Positions 10,331 through 21,296 of a stretch of DNA of 64,000 nucleotides are shown here, in pieces. The position numbers and the translations under genes are program-made. The notes under the pieces were generated by a model, which saw only the letters and a program-made list of their open reading frames with translations, did not search any database and had not been told where the DNA came from. Numbering within the stretch: position 1 is the stretch's first letter; every line of letters starts with the position of its first letter. This DNA comes from Panulirus ornatus. Taxonomy: Eukaryota; Arthropoda; Malacostraca; Decapoda; Palinuridae. The stretch covers positions 33,880,203 through 33,944,202 of the forward strand of contig NC_092234.1 of NCBI RefSeq assembly GCF_036320965.1, read 5' to 3'.

Positions 10331-12478
10331 TACTTGATCACTGTTTTCTGCGTCAATGAGGTAGCGCCAGGAAACAGATGAAGAATGGCACATCCACTCA
10401 TATCTACATAAATGCCCGTATACATGCATATACCTAAACATATCAGCATATACACATATACATACATATACAGATATACATATATACACATGTACATATT
10501 CATACTTGCTTGCCTTCATCCTTTCCTTGCTCCACCCTGCCCAACAAGAAACAGCATTGCTACCCACTGCTTCAGCGAGGCAGCACCAAGTAAACAGAGA
10601 AAAAAAAGGCCACATTAGTTCCATAGCTGTCATGTGAAATGCACCAAAACCATAGCTCCCTATCGATATCCAGCCCCCACAGACCTTTCCATGGTTTCCC
10701 CTGACATTTCACATGCCTTGGGTCAGTCCATTGACAGCACGTTGACCCCAGTATACCACATCATTCCAATTCACTGTATTCTTTGCATGCCTTTCACCCT
10801 CCTGTATGTTCGCAAGTCCCAATCGCTCATAGTCATTTTTAATCCATCCTTCCACCTCCAAATTGGTTTCCTGCTTCTCCTTGTTCCCTCCCACTCTGAC
10901 ACATATATCCACTTTGTCAACCTTTCCTCACTCATTCTCTCCTTATATCCAGACCATTTCAACACACCCTCTTCTGCTCTCTCAACCACCCTTTTTATTT
11001 CCACACCTCTCTCTTACCCTTTCATTACTTACTTGATCAAACTACCTCACACCAGATAATGTCCTCAAACATTGTATTTCCAACACATCCACCCTCCTCC
11101 GTACAACCCTATCTATACTCCATGTCTTGCAACCATATAATGTTGTTGGAACTACTATTCCTTCAAACATACTCATTTTTGCTCTCCAAGATAATGTTCT
11201 CTCCTTCCACACATTCTTCATTGCTAACAGAACTTTCGTCCCCCAACCCCACCCTGTGACTCTCTTCTGCTTCCATGGTTCTATTCGCTGCTAAGTCCAC
11301 TCCCAGACATCTAAAACACTTCACTTCCTCCAATTTTTCTCCATTCAAACTCACATCTCAACCAACATGTCCCTTAATCCTGCTTAACCTAATAACCGTG
11401 CTCAAATTCACATTTACTCTCAACTTTCTCCTTTCACACACTTCCAGACTTGGCCACAAACTTCTCCAGTTTCTCACTCAAATCAGCCACCAGAGCTGTA
11501 TCATTGTCAAACAATAACTGACTCACTTCCCAAGCCCTCTCATCCCCAACAGACCGCATACTCACCCTTCTCTCCAACACTCTTGCATTTACCTCCCTAG
11601 CCACCCCATCCATAAACAAATTAAACACACCCCTGCCACAGACCAACCTTCAGTGGAAACCAATCACTTTCCTCTCCTCCTACTCGTACACATGCCTTAC
11701 ATCTTTGATAAAAACTTTTCACTGCTTCTAGCAACTTACCTTCCACTTCATATACTCTTAAGACCATCTGCAAAGCATCTCTATCAACCTTGTCATATGT
11801 CTTCTCCAGATCCACAAATGCAACATACAAATCCATCTGTTTTTCTAAATATTTCTCACACACATTCTTCAAAGCAAACACCTAATCCACACATCCTTTA
11901 CCACTTCTGAAACCACACTGCTCCTCCCCAGTCTGATGCTCTGTACATGCCTTCACCTTCTCAATCAATACCCTCTCATACAGTTTCTCAGGATTACTCA
12001 ACAAATTTATGCCTCTGTCGTTTGCACACTCACCTTTATCCCTGTTGTCTTTGTACAATGGCACAATGCATGCATTCCACCAATACTCAGGCACTTCACC
12101 ATGATCCATACATGCAGTGAATATCCTTACAAAGCAAACAAAAATGCAGTCACCCACTTTCTTAATGAATTTAACTACATTGCCATCCAACCCTGCTGCC
12201 TTGCCAGATTTCATCTTCTGCAAAGCTTTCACTACTACTTCTCTGTTTACTAAGTCATTTTCTTTTACCCTCTCACTTCACACAGCACCCCTACCAAAAC
12301 ACCCTATGTCTACCACTCTTTCATCAAACACATTTATCATACCTTCAAAATACTCATTCCATCTCCTTCTCACAACATCGCTACCTGTTATCACTTCCTT
12401 CCTTCACCGATGTTCCTATTCGTTCTCTTGTCTTACACACGTTATTTACTTCCTTCCAAAACATCTTTTTTTACTATC
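10331..12478 (-). mobile_element. Family A LINE, old copy, 5'-truncated, long 3' UTR
   Basis: This minus-strand copy has a long 3' UTR at about 10338-10720 and a heavily mutated RT. Recognisable pieces include VFALKNVCEKYLEKQMDLYV near 11870, SQLLFDNDTALVADL near 11530 (FADD degraded to FDND), GFRSGKGCVD near 11900 and KAAGLDG near 12190. The 5' edge lies in the linker at about 12478. Loss of the catalytic aspartate pair shows long inactivity. Confidence 0.8.
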
Positions 12479-12896
12479 ATAATTATTATCATAGTAGCGC
12501 AAAGAAACAGACACCCACATATACATAATGTATATACATACACATATATACACATGAACATATCCATACTTGCTGCCTTCATCCATTCCCATCAGCACCC
12601 TGCCACACATGAAATGGCACCCCCCTACCTCTATGTGCGCACGAGGTAGCGCTAGGAAAAGACAGTAAAGGCCACATTCGTTCACACTCAGTCTCTAGCT
12701 GTCATGTGTAATGCACTGAAACCACAGCTCCCTTTCCACATCCAGGCCCCACAAAACTTTCCATGGTTTACCCCAGACGCTTCACATGCCCTGGTTCAAT
12801 TCATTTACAGCACATTAACCCCGGTATACCACATTGTTCCAATTTACTCTATTCCTTGCATGCCTTTCACCCTCCTGTATGTTCAGGCCCCAATCG
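12479..12896 (-). mobile_element. Family A LINE, 3' UTR and extreme C-terminus only
   Basis: The tail block (GTAGCGCAAAGAAACAGAC as seen on the plus strand) begins near 12495. It is followed by the long 3' UTR and the last ~60 nt of coding sequence, and ends at CAGGCCCCAATCGC (about 12896). There it meets a family B fragment. This is a heavily 5'-truncated long-form copy. Confidence 0.75.
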
Positions 12897-13012
12897 CAAG
12901 GAATGGTGTATGTGAGGAAGGCATGTAAAGACAGGGATAAGTGAAGACTCTTTTGCCATGGCCACCTCTTGATGGGAGTTTAAGGAGAGAACAGGCATCA
13001 TAGATATAGATA
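12897..13012 (+). mobile_element. Family B LINE 3' end fragment
   Basis: Matches the 3' end of the family B copy at about 16440-16560, sharing GAATGGTGTATG, AAGGCATGTAA, GGGATAAGTG and TTGCCATGGCCACC, then TTGATGGG and an ATAGATAGA-type end. It shows that family B inserted at least twice in this region. Confidence 0.7.
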
Positions 13013-13430
13013 GAGATCAAAATTGATTAATAATGTTTTATATGGTCAACAGCAAATCAAGTTGAAAGGAACAAAATGGATAGAATTCAGCATTACTTTA
13101 CCAGCAAAACTTTGTGCAGTGGCAGTGGCAGTAGGAGGTACTGCTACTGTGGAAAGTAAAAGAAGCTTAAAATTGGAAAAATTTATTAAGTTTCAGCACC
13201 TCAAGGGGATACTCTAGTTTTAGTAGAGTATCCAAGTTTCACTCTGCCTTCTCATGGTGACCTTGTTATTACACCCTAAGGGGTGGAACTAAAGGGGAGA
13301 GGCATTGCACAATTACATTAGGGCAGTACTTTCAGATTTGGACAAAAACCTGAGGTGTGCTGCCACTTTTAGTTTTTTGACAATTTTTGAGCCTCACTGC
13401 CTCTGGAAACACTGTGCTAGAATTGCCCTG
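13013..13430 (+). other. Unassigned; possibly family B 5' leader
   Basis: No protein similarity seen. It lies between a family B 3' end and the family B endonuclease start, so it may be the untranslated leader of the following copy. The open frame at 13023-13217 has no recognisable features. Confidence 0.3.
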
Positions 13431-16400
13431 TGCCATTGACCTGCCAAGGGTGAGGCACAAAAGGCTAAGAAGCGGCACTGGAGTTTACCAGTTATTCCGA
13501 GGGTTAAAAGAGATGAGCAGTTGAGGATGATGGTGCTGAATGTTAATGGAATGACTGTTAGAGTAAAATGAGGGAGATTGGAGAGAGGTTCAAAATTTTT
13601 AGCATGGATGTTCTAGGGATTGGGGAGACTCATAACCTTGGGCAGGGTGAGTGGAGCGAAAGTGGAAATGATGAATGCAGTTTATGGGAGGGCATGGAAG
13701 GAGGTGTGGTATGGATGGGAATAAGTGAAAATTATTGGGGAAGAGGAAAAGAATGATATGCAATTATGCTATCACCAAGAGTATAGAAGGCTGTTACAGA
13801 GCATGGATGGAATGGATCAAGAATAGTATGGGTGAAAGGAAAGATTGGGATTGTGAAGTATGCATGGGTATATGTGCCTCTGAATGTGAAGACTATAAGG
13901 TAAGGATGAAATGAAGCTTTTCTGGAGAAATTTGAATGACTGTTTAAATGGTATTGAAAATGAGAGAAACATGGTCATATTGGGTGATATGAATGTGAAA
14001 GTGGGATGTAACGAAATTGGTGAGATAATTGGGAAATGAGGAGTGCCTGGAGAATGAAAATGGAAGCTATCTTGTGGATATTTCTGCTGAGAGGGGTTTA
14101 TTCCTAGCAAACACCTTTTTTCAGCACAAGGTGATCCACAGATGTGCATGGATGAGGAAAGATGGAACAGAAGAGCAAAAGGCTTTGATTGACTATGTGG
14201 CAGTGGATGAAAGATTTAGAAACACCATGCTGGATTCTAGAGTCAAGGAAGGATTCATTGGAGACTCAGGCCATTTCGTAATTCTTGTGGTGATGAGGAT
14301 CAGGAAGAAGAAGAGGTATAGTGTAAGAAAGAATGGAGAAGTAAAAGCATTGGCAAATGAGAAGATGAAACAAAGGTAACTGAAAGCTTAGATGGAAGTG
14401 CAGCAAAAGTAGTAATGCAGTCACATGAATAAGGTGTTTAGAATATTCAGAGAAATTCTAGTAAAGGTTGTAGAATCAGTATATAGATACAAGGTAGAGA
14501 GATACAGGAATAAAAGGCAATGCATGGTGGACAGAAGAGATTAGAAATGCAGTGGGAGAGAAGAAAAAGGCATATGGTAAATTAATAGGAATGGACCAAT
14601 GGAGGTTCAGCAAAGGAGGAGGGAAGAATACAAAATAAGTAAGCAGAATGTTAAGAAGCTGATAGAGGAAAGCACAGAAAGAGTAGATGAAGATTTTGGA
14701 AGGAAGTCAAGTGGAAAGTTTGGGGATGGTAAGAAACTATATTGGAAGGAGGTGAAAAACGAAAGAGGTGGATGTAAGAGTAGACATGATGTGAGAAGTA
14801 AGGACAGGGAGTAGCTGAATCAAAAGGAGGAAGTGAAAGGAAGATGGAAAGAGTATTTTGAAGAACTAATGAATGCGGGGGGAGAGACAGCAGTTATTAC
14901 ATGCATGGGTATGGAGGATGGAAGAAGGAGGATACAAATGCAAGGGCCTTTAGCAAAAAAGGGAGGTAAGAAGGACAATAAAGAGGCTGAAGGTAGGAAA
15001 AGCACTTGGAGAAGTATGAAGGAGAAAGTGTCATAGAGTGGATGCATCTTATATGTAATTTAGCATGGAAACAGAAGGTTGTGCCTGAGGATTGGGTGAA
15101 AGCTATTATAGTTCCTATATTCCTTTATTCAAAGGAAAAGGTACAAAGGATGTGTGTAGCAATTATATGGGAATAAGTCTATTAAGTATACCAGGAAAAG
15201 TGTATACAAGAATCTTAATTGACAGAGTGATGGAAGTGACTGAAGAGTAAGGGGATTTTAGGGAAGGTAGGGGATGTGTGGATCAGATTTTTGTAATAAA
15301 GATGACCATGGAAAAGTATTTAGCGAAAGGTAAGAAGTTGTATGCAGCTTTTATGGATCTAGAGAAAGCGTATTTCAGTGTCGAGTGGAATGCTTTATGG
15401 GATGTGTTAAGGATATATGGTATATGGGGACAACTGTAGGATGGTGTGACAGTCTTCTATAGAGGAGCAGATGCATGTATAAGAGTGGATGGAGAGCCGA
15501 GCGAAAGTTTTGGGATATATGTAGATGAGAGGCAGGGCTGTTTGATTTCACCATGGCTTTTTGATATACATGTGGATGGAGTGATAAGAGAGATGAAAGC
15601 AAAACAAGGGAAAAGGGATGCAGAGATGGAGTGTAATGGCGAGATATGGTGGCTAGTGGCAGCCTGTTTGCAGATGATACTGTGTTGTTTGCCGAGAGTG
15701 AAGAGGAGTCACAGAAGGTTGTAAGTGTGTTTTATGATGTGTGTAAGCATAGGAAATTGAAGGTAAATGCAAGTAAAAGTAAAGTAATGGTGTTTGAAAG
15801 GAACTGGAGTGAAAGTATAGATTTTGCAAAACATATAGAGTGAAAGAAGAAAGTGTACTAAATTGTGCTGTGTATATTGGGGAGAGAAAGACTGGAAGCA
15901 AGAGAATTTAAGTATCTAGGAGTTGTCTTGGGTTGGTGTGATGATATGGAAGAGATAAGGGAGAGAGCAGTAATGGATAGAAGAGTCATTGGGTCCCGTA
16001 ATAGAATAATGAAGGGTAGAGGTGTAAGTATGGAAGTGAAGAGAGGATTAAGGGACAGCATAGTCCTCCAAACCCTGACCAATGCAGCTGAAACATGGAC
16101 ATGTAATGATTCATAGAGGCCAAAAATCCTTGCTGTGGAAATGAGCTATTTGAGAAGTGCTTGTGGTGTGACGAGATGGAATGAGGGAACAAAAAAATAA
16201 AAGGATATATGAGAGATGTGGTATGGTAGGGAATGCAAGGGTAGTGAATTGTGGAGTGGTAGAATGGTTGAAACAATACTTTGAGGTGGTTTGGGCATGT
16301 GGAAAGAATGCAAGACTGGGAGCTTACAAGGAAAGTGAATGATTATACAATTAAAGGGGTTGGTGTGAGTTGAAGACCACCTGTGACATGGGCAAATAGG

Positions 16401-16560
16401 GTGGAAGGATACTGGAAGGAGACAAACAGAGGAAGAATGCGTGGAATGGTGTATGCGATGGAGGCATGTAAGGCCAGGGATAAGTGGAGACTTGCCATGG
16501 CCACCCCTTGATGGGGGTTCCTGGAAGGAATCGGCATCAAAGAAATAGATAGAACTAAGG
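13431..16560 (+). mobile_element. Family B LINE, near full length, degenerate
   Basis: A second endonuclease-RT LINE, related to family A but strongly diverged. Readable pieces in order: MMVLNVNGM and DVLGIGETHNLG near 13530-13640 (endonuclease start), VILGDMNVKVG near 13980, ALIDYVAVDERF near 14185, IRVDGEPSESFG and DERQGCLISPWLFDIHVDGVI near 15480-15580 (RT), LFADDTVLFAESEEESQ near 15665 (catalytic FADD retained), KLKVNASKSKVMVF near 15750 and EFKYLGVVLGW near 15905. Many stops and shifts interrupt it. The 3' end near 16560 is shared with 12897-13012. Confidence 0.8.
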
Positions 16561-18057
16561 GAATAGAACACAATAAGAAAAATTAAAAGACTAAAGAAAA
16601 CTTGCTTAGACTAAAAGTTTTTCAGAAGGCATGAAGCAGATTAAATCTATGAGAATTTTGTGAAATATACCGAAATAGCATCAAGAACCCATTAGGTAAA
16701 AATTGAGAAAAGATTTAATGCTTAACCCAGAGACAGTAAGTCTACACAGAATAAGTGTTGAAACCGTTAAGTCTAAGCAAATAGTTGAAAACAGTGCTGA
16801 AGGAACCCATAACTCACTTTCATTCAATTAGCATGGCAGCAAACAAAATCAACATTGTAAAACAAAAATAGTAGAGCTATGTGCCAGCCCTGTATCAAGG
16901 CAAAATTCTATTGTAGGTGCTTGTAGGTAGGTAAATTCTCTTTCTTTAAGTAACATGGAGCACACCTTTCTCTATAAGAAGCATGTAATTAAAGTATGTG
17001 CAAACTCTTCATTTCAATTTATCCCCATTCGCATAGGTAAATGAAATGAAGTTTTGCTAAGCCTCGAGTGATACTCCAGATATGATTTTTTTTTATTTCA
17101 TATTTTGGTATACAAATTATTTTTTCATTGGATTTTTAAGCACAGCATTATAATATTCAACATGCATAAGTTTAAGTTACAATTATTTTCATATTACTAT
17201 AAAACTGGAAATTTAATAAATTTAAAGAAATCATTACAATCCATACTTCATTTTAAAAGATATCTAGAATAATAAACTTTAGTGTAAATAACAGTAAACT
17301 GTACTTGGCAAACTTGGTAAATTACAGATGCCTACCTTACAACATAACACCAAGAAAAAAAGAAAAACTAAGGAAAACAGAAATGCTAGATTTCAAAATT
17401 TGTAAGCAATTCCTTGGAGTGATTTTATTTACAATTCATTTGTAACAACTACACTAATATAAAACTAACAAATAATGCCTCAAAACATGTCAGTTTCAGT
17501 TGCTATCTTTATTCTCCAGCAAGATGAAATTCACATATTGTTACTTAGCCAAAGCTGGAAATATGTTAGATTTTTAAAAAGCAATACAGTTGCAGTATTA
17601 GCAGTCTAATTATTGTGTATTTTCTTCAGTCCCAGAAATATAGTTCATGTCAGCACAAGCTCATTAATTACTGTGTAGGGTTAAGAAAGATGTCTTACCT
17701 CCTGTTTACTATTACTAAGTAAAACCAAAAGAGGAGGAGTCTTTTTATTACTGTACACAAGTTTTACAAAAAACAAACATAAGAACTAGTATGAATAAAT
17801 TTACATGATGTGAAATTCACTATCCACATGATACTGATATTGAAATAAAGTCAGTGTATTGAGACATTCTAGACATCAAATATCTACACTCTATTGAGAT
17901 AATTACTTGTTTGATATTTTGATGGCTTGTTGGTTTACATGAGGTTTACGGGTAGTGGTTTTTCAGCATCACAGAATATATATGATATTAACACTGAAAG
18001 GGATTTTTCCTGTTTGAGAATAAATATGAACATAACACTCAAACAGAGGACACATTT
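16561..18057. other. AT-rich 3' flank of the host gene
   Basis: Repeat-poor, AT-rich sequence. The part from about 17730 to 18057 is likely the 3' UTR of the minus-strand gene that stops at 18058. Nothing else recognised. Confidence 0.5.
17744..17749 (-). promoter_or_regulatory. Candidate poly(A) signal
   Basis: Minus-strand AATAAA, the first perfect hexamer downstream of the predicted stop at 18058-18060, giving a 3' UTR of about 0.3 kb. It is only a candidate, because such hexamers are frequent in AT-rich DNA. Confidence 0.4.
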
Positions 18058-18147
18058 CTATAATTCTTGGTGTTCATAATCAAGGTTCATCATGTCACTG
18101 TTGTCATCTTGTGTAGTTACTAAAGCACAGTCTCCTGGGAATACGTC
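18058..18147 (-). CDS. Host gene exon 4 (C-terminus)
   Basis: The exon starts after a strong acceptor (TATCCTACAG, AG at 18148-18149) in phase 0. It encodes 29 residues beginning DVFPGDCALVTTQDD and ending YEHQEL, then TAG at 18058-18060. With the last codons of exon 3 it forms the cysteine pair C751-x7-C759 (CEDVFPGDC). The tail after C759 is acidic. The exon is too short to stand alone as an ORF and was found by looking for a phase-compatible continuation. The alternative is a chance open stretch, but the strong acceptor, matching phase and shared cysteine pattern argue against it. Confidence 0.62.
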   Translation of the reverse strand, partial: DVFPGDCALVTTQDDNSDMMNLDYEHQEL

Positions 18148-19065
18148 CTGTAGGATACAAAATAATTTTTAGCTTGAACCCTTATTAGGATTATAATGTT
18201 AAATCTGATTAGAATATGAACCTGGAGAGAGATCTTATGCCCATATATTTTCAAAATAAAAGATTGAGAGAAAGGCTTAGGTTTGTTCCAGTGGTAGGAT
18301 AAAGGAAGACATGTTTATGTGGTATAGACAAAAAGGGAATAAAGAGACTACTAGAGTTCACTAGCATCAATCTAATGAAATTACCAAGAAGCACATAATT
18401 AGTATTTATCTTTTTATATAATACTACATTTTTCTTTCATCTTTCCAAGGATAGATTTCTGCCAAACATTTTTTCTTTACATAAAATTTTCATGAGAGCC
18501 CAATTCCATGTGTTATTCATATAAGTTACAGTATTTCTTAATTCAGTTGCTAAGCAATCATTTGCCTTTGATATCTACTTTTTTAATAATGCTGTTGTTT
18601 ATACTCTGAAAGAGACCAGTCATCTTTGATAAATACATTTCAATGATGAAACCCAAAAGTCATGACCTGAAAGATATTTTCCTTTCTTCTTTATCCATGA
18701 ATTTGAGCCAAGCCCTCATCTTACATAGAGTTTCAGAATGCCTAGTTTTTCAGAATAGCTGCAGTGTTTATACGGTAAGCAGTATTTTGAACTCAACCCT
18801 TAAAAAGAAGAAACAATTTCATAGAGTTCTGAACTTTTAATGAATATATCAAAAGATTAGTTTTCATATATGTCACTTAGCAAGAAGACATTTTTGTTAA
18901 GGAAGTTGAGGTTACTGAACAAGGAAAGCTACTGAAGATTTGTATTACTGTATTACAAATGAGAAAACTACTACTACTTACTGTGTATGCATCAAAGGAA
19001 AAGAGCATTTTCTCATATTCTAATGTATACAACAATATATATATATAATAAATATAAATATAATT
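18148..19065. other. Intron 3, AT-rich part
   Basis: Intronic, AT-rich, no recognisable repeat protein. The 65-codon open frame at 18643-18840 on the plus strand has no notable features. Confidence 0.5.
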
Positions 19066-19195
19066 AATTTTCCAAAAGAAGGGACAGAGAAGGGGGCCAT
19101 TTGAGTATATTCCCTCAAAGGTCCAGTCCTTCGTTCTTAACGCAACCTCGCTAATGCGGGAAATGGCGAATAGTTTGAAAGAAAGAAATAAATAC
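19066..19195 (+). mobile_element. S repeat, 3' half
   Basis: Matches the 3' half of the S repeats at 24111 and 27341: AATTTTCCAAAAGAAGG, a GGGGCC block, then AACCTCGCTAATGCGGGAAA, GGCGAATAGTTTGAAAG and an A-rich end. The 5' half is missing. Confidence 0.75.
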
Positions 19196-19202
19196 TATAC
19201 TA

Positions 19203-19853
19203 AGGTATATCTCGGAAAGCAAAAATGGGTATGTTTGAAGGAATAGTGGTTCCAACAATGTTGTATGGTTGCGAGGCATGGGCTATGGATAGAGTTGTGC
19301 GCAGGAGGATGGATGTGCTGGAAATGAGATGTTTGAGGACAATGTGTGGTGTGAGGTGGTTTGAGCGAGTAAGTAACGTAAGGGTAAGAGAGATGCGTGG
19401 AAATAAAAAGAGCGTGGTTGAGAGAGCAGAAGAGGGTGTTTTGAAATGGTTTGGGCACATGGAGAGAATGAGTGAGGTAAGATTGACCAAGAGGATATAT
19501 GTGTTGGAGGTGGAGGGAACGAGGAGAAGTGGGTGACCAAATTGGAGGTGGAAAGATGGAGTGAAAAAGATTTTGTGTGATCGGGGCCTGAACATGCAGG
19601 AGGGTGAAAGGAGGGCAAGGAATAGAGTGAATTGGATCAATGTGGTATACCGGGGTTGACGTGCTGTCAGTGGATTGAATCAGGACATGTGAAGCGTCTG
19701 GGATAAACCATGGAAAGCTGTGTAGGTATGTATATTTGCGTGTGTGGACGTATGTATATACATGTGTATGGGGGTGGATTGGGCCATTTCTTTCGTCTGT
19801 TTCCTTGCGCTACCTCACAAACGCGGGAGACAGCGACAAAGAAAAAAAAAAAA
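19203..19853 (+). mobile_element. Family A LINE fragment, RT C-terminus and short 3' UTR
   Basis: Begins at the LSRKAKMGMFEGIVV block and runs to an A-run near 19842-19853. The frame is open to about 19536, where CGA has become TGA in the GRPNW motif (GTGGGTGACCA). The 3' UTR is the short form with the tail block CGCTACCTCACAAACGCGGG. It lies in intron 3 of the host gene, antisense to it, directly behind an S fragment. Confidence 0.82.
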
Positions 19854-20533
19854 ACTAAGATTATGATTAATAACAAGGTATCTATTGTACTATCTAGAAA
19901 AGATTTACTAGCTAATGAAAATGTAATGATGGTGGAATGTATTGAGTGTTTATGATGTGAGATGAAATCTAGAATTAAAAGTAATACGTGAAAATCAACA
20001 CTGGGCTGAAAACTGACTCAAAAGTAGATTAGAAAAGGATCCCACATGTCATCAATCTATACAACCTATACAATCTATAAAATATGATATGTTGATGCAG
20101 TAGATTCAGCTAAGAGATATAAAAAGTATGAAAGATTTGTGAGAAAGATAAAAATGAATGGAAACATGAATAACATAAAAGTAACTGCATTAAATAAAAG
20201 AAATTATGAATGAAATATGGTTTGATAGGCAGATGAGAATATGGATATTTTGGCAATACTCTCAGAAAGGAATGCATGCACTCTCTTACTTATGTATAGT
20301 CAAAAATGTCACAAATAGATGATTAATCAACAGTGTGACATACAGTGTAAGACTTATGACATACAAAATAGAGTTTTGTTTCAATAAAACAGTTACACTT
20401 TAATATATACCATTTTGATGATTTGGCAACAATAAAATACATACATCACCATAGTTCAATTTTTATTTCATCTGCTTATAGTGTATTTTATCATGTAGCA
20501 ATGTTATCCCAAAACACAATGTGTAAGCCTTAC
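19854..20533. other. Intron 3, unique-looking part
   Basis: AT-rich intronic sequence up to the donor of exon 3. No repeat or coding similarity recognised. Confidence 0.5.
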
Positions 20534-20630
20534 CTCACATTGGTTAATGTTGCCAGATATAGCTTGCATGATTTTAACTAATAATCTTGAGTCAGATGCC
20601 TCTAAGGCCGGACCTGAAGCAAGTATTAAG
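20534..20630 (-). CDS. Host gene exon 3
   Basis: A 97-nt exon lies between a strong acceptor (ATGTTTCAG, AG at 20631-20632) and a strong donor (GAG|GTAAGG, GT at 20533-20532). Its first base completes the AG left by exon 2 to give Ser720. It then reads LILASGPALEASDSRLLVK and on to NINQCE (residues 721-752) without a stop, ending in phase 0. The content looks like an amphipathic helix followed by the third C-terminal cysteine (C751). Both splice sites and both phases agree with the neighbouring exons, which is hard to get by chance. Confidence 0.68.
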
Positions 20631-20789
20631 CTGAAACATAAAAAGAAATGAATAGCAAACAATGACTTATCTTGCTCGAAAGAAAAGGAGCTTCATGCAA
20701 CACCAGGAGTCAAAGTGCAATACCGTTTGTGCTTGTAAGCTCATAAGAAAGACCAGTTTTCTTATCAAAAGACATATCAAAAGATGGAT

Positions 20790-21021
20790 ATATATACTGG
20801 GGATAGGGAAGAAAGAATACTCCCCACATACTCCCTGCATGTTGTAGAAGGCAACTAAAAGGGGAGGGTGCAGGGGGTTGCAAATCCTCCATTCCCATTT
20901 TTTAATTTTCCAAAAGAAGGAACAGAGACGGGGCCAAGTGAGGATGTTCCCTCTAAGGCTCAGTCTTCTGTTCGTAATGCTACCTCGCTAAGGCAGGAAA
21001 TGGCAAATATGTTTGAAAAAA

Positions 21022-21027
<6 letters not shown>
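20790..21027 (+). mobile_element. S repeat, complete but diverged
   Basis: Head CTGGGGATAGGGAAGAAAG, a CTAAAAGGGGAGGG block, AATTTTCCAAAAGAAGG, and tail GCTACCTCGCTAAGGCAGG with an A-run, followed by (TA)n. About 235 bp. It is non-coding and has no tRNA-type promoter boxes. Head and tail match the two ends of family A. Confidence 0.75.

Positions 21028-21076
<49 letters not shown>
21028..21076. repeat. (TA)n microsatellite
   Basis: Pure TA array shared by the 3' ends of an S repeat (left) and a minus-strand SINE (right). Confidence 0.95.
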
Positions 21077-21080
<4 letters not shown>

Positions 21081-21191
21081 AACATAGTGCATAGAAATGC
21101 ACACTTTCATAGAACATACAAACCTCCAACAGTCAGGATCGAACCGGGGACCCCTGTGCAAGAGGCAGGAATGCTAACCGCTAGGTTATGG

Positions 21192-21192
<1 letters not shown>
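21077..21192 (-). mobile_element. tRNA-derived SINE
   Basis: The minus strand begins GGCCATAACCTAGCGG. It has an A-box-like TAGCGGTTAGC at 21183-21173 and a perfect B box GGTTCGATCC at 21145-21136, the internal RNA polymerase III promoter of tRNA genes. The anticodon-loop position reads CTTGCAC (triplet TGC, Ala-like). The anticodon stem is poor and there is no acceptor-stem pairing, so this is not a functional tRNA. A ~45-nt tail unrelated to tRNA runs into (TA)n. Confidence 0.78.

Positions 21193-21254
<62 letters not shown>
21193..21254. repeat. (TA)n microsatellite
   Basis: About 30 TA units precede a TTTATTTA stretch and the 5' UTR of the next LINE copy. Confidence 0.95.
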
Positions 21255-21259
<5 letters not shown>

Positions 21260-21296
21260 ATTTATATTTATTTATTCATATATTTGTATTTTAACT

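Noticed and set aside
13023..13217. 65-aa plus-strand ORF as a gene
   Set aside because: Short, no motif, lies between two family B pieces and is probably untranslated LINE sequence.
21077..21192. Functional tRNA-Ala gene
   Set aside because: A and B boxes are present, but the anticodon stem is mismatched, there is no acceptor stem pairing, and a SINE-type tail follows.
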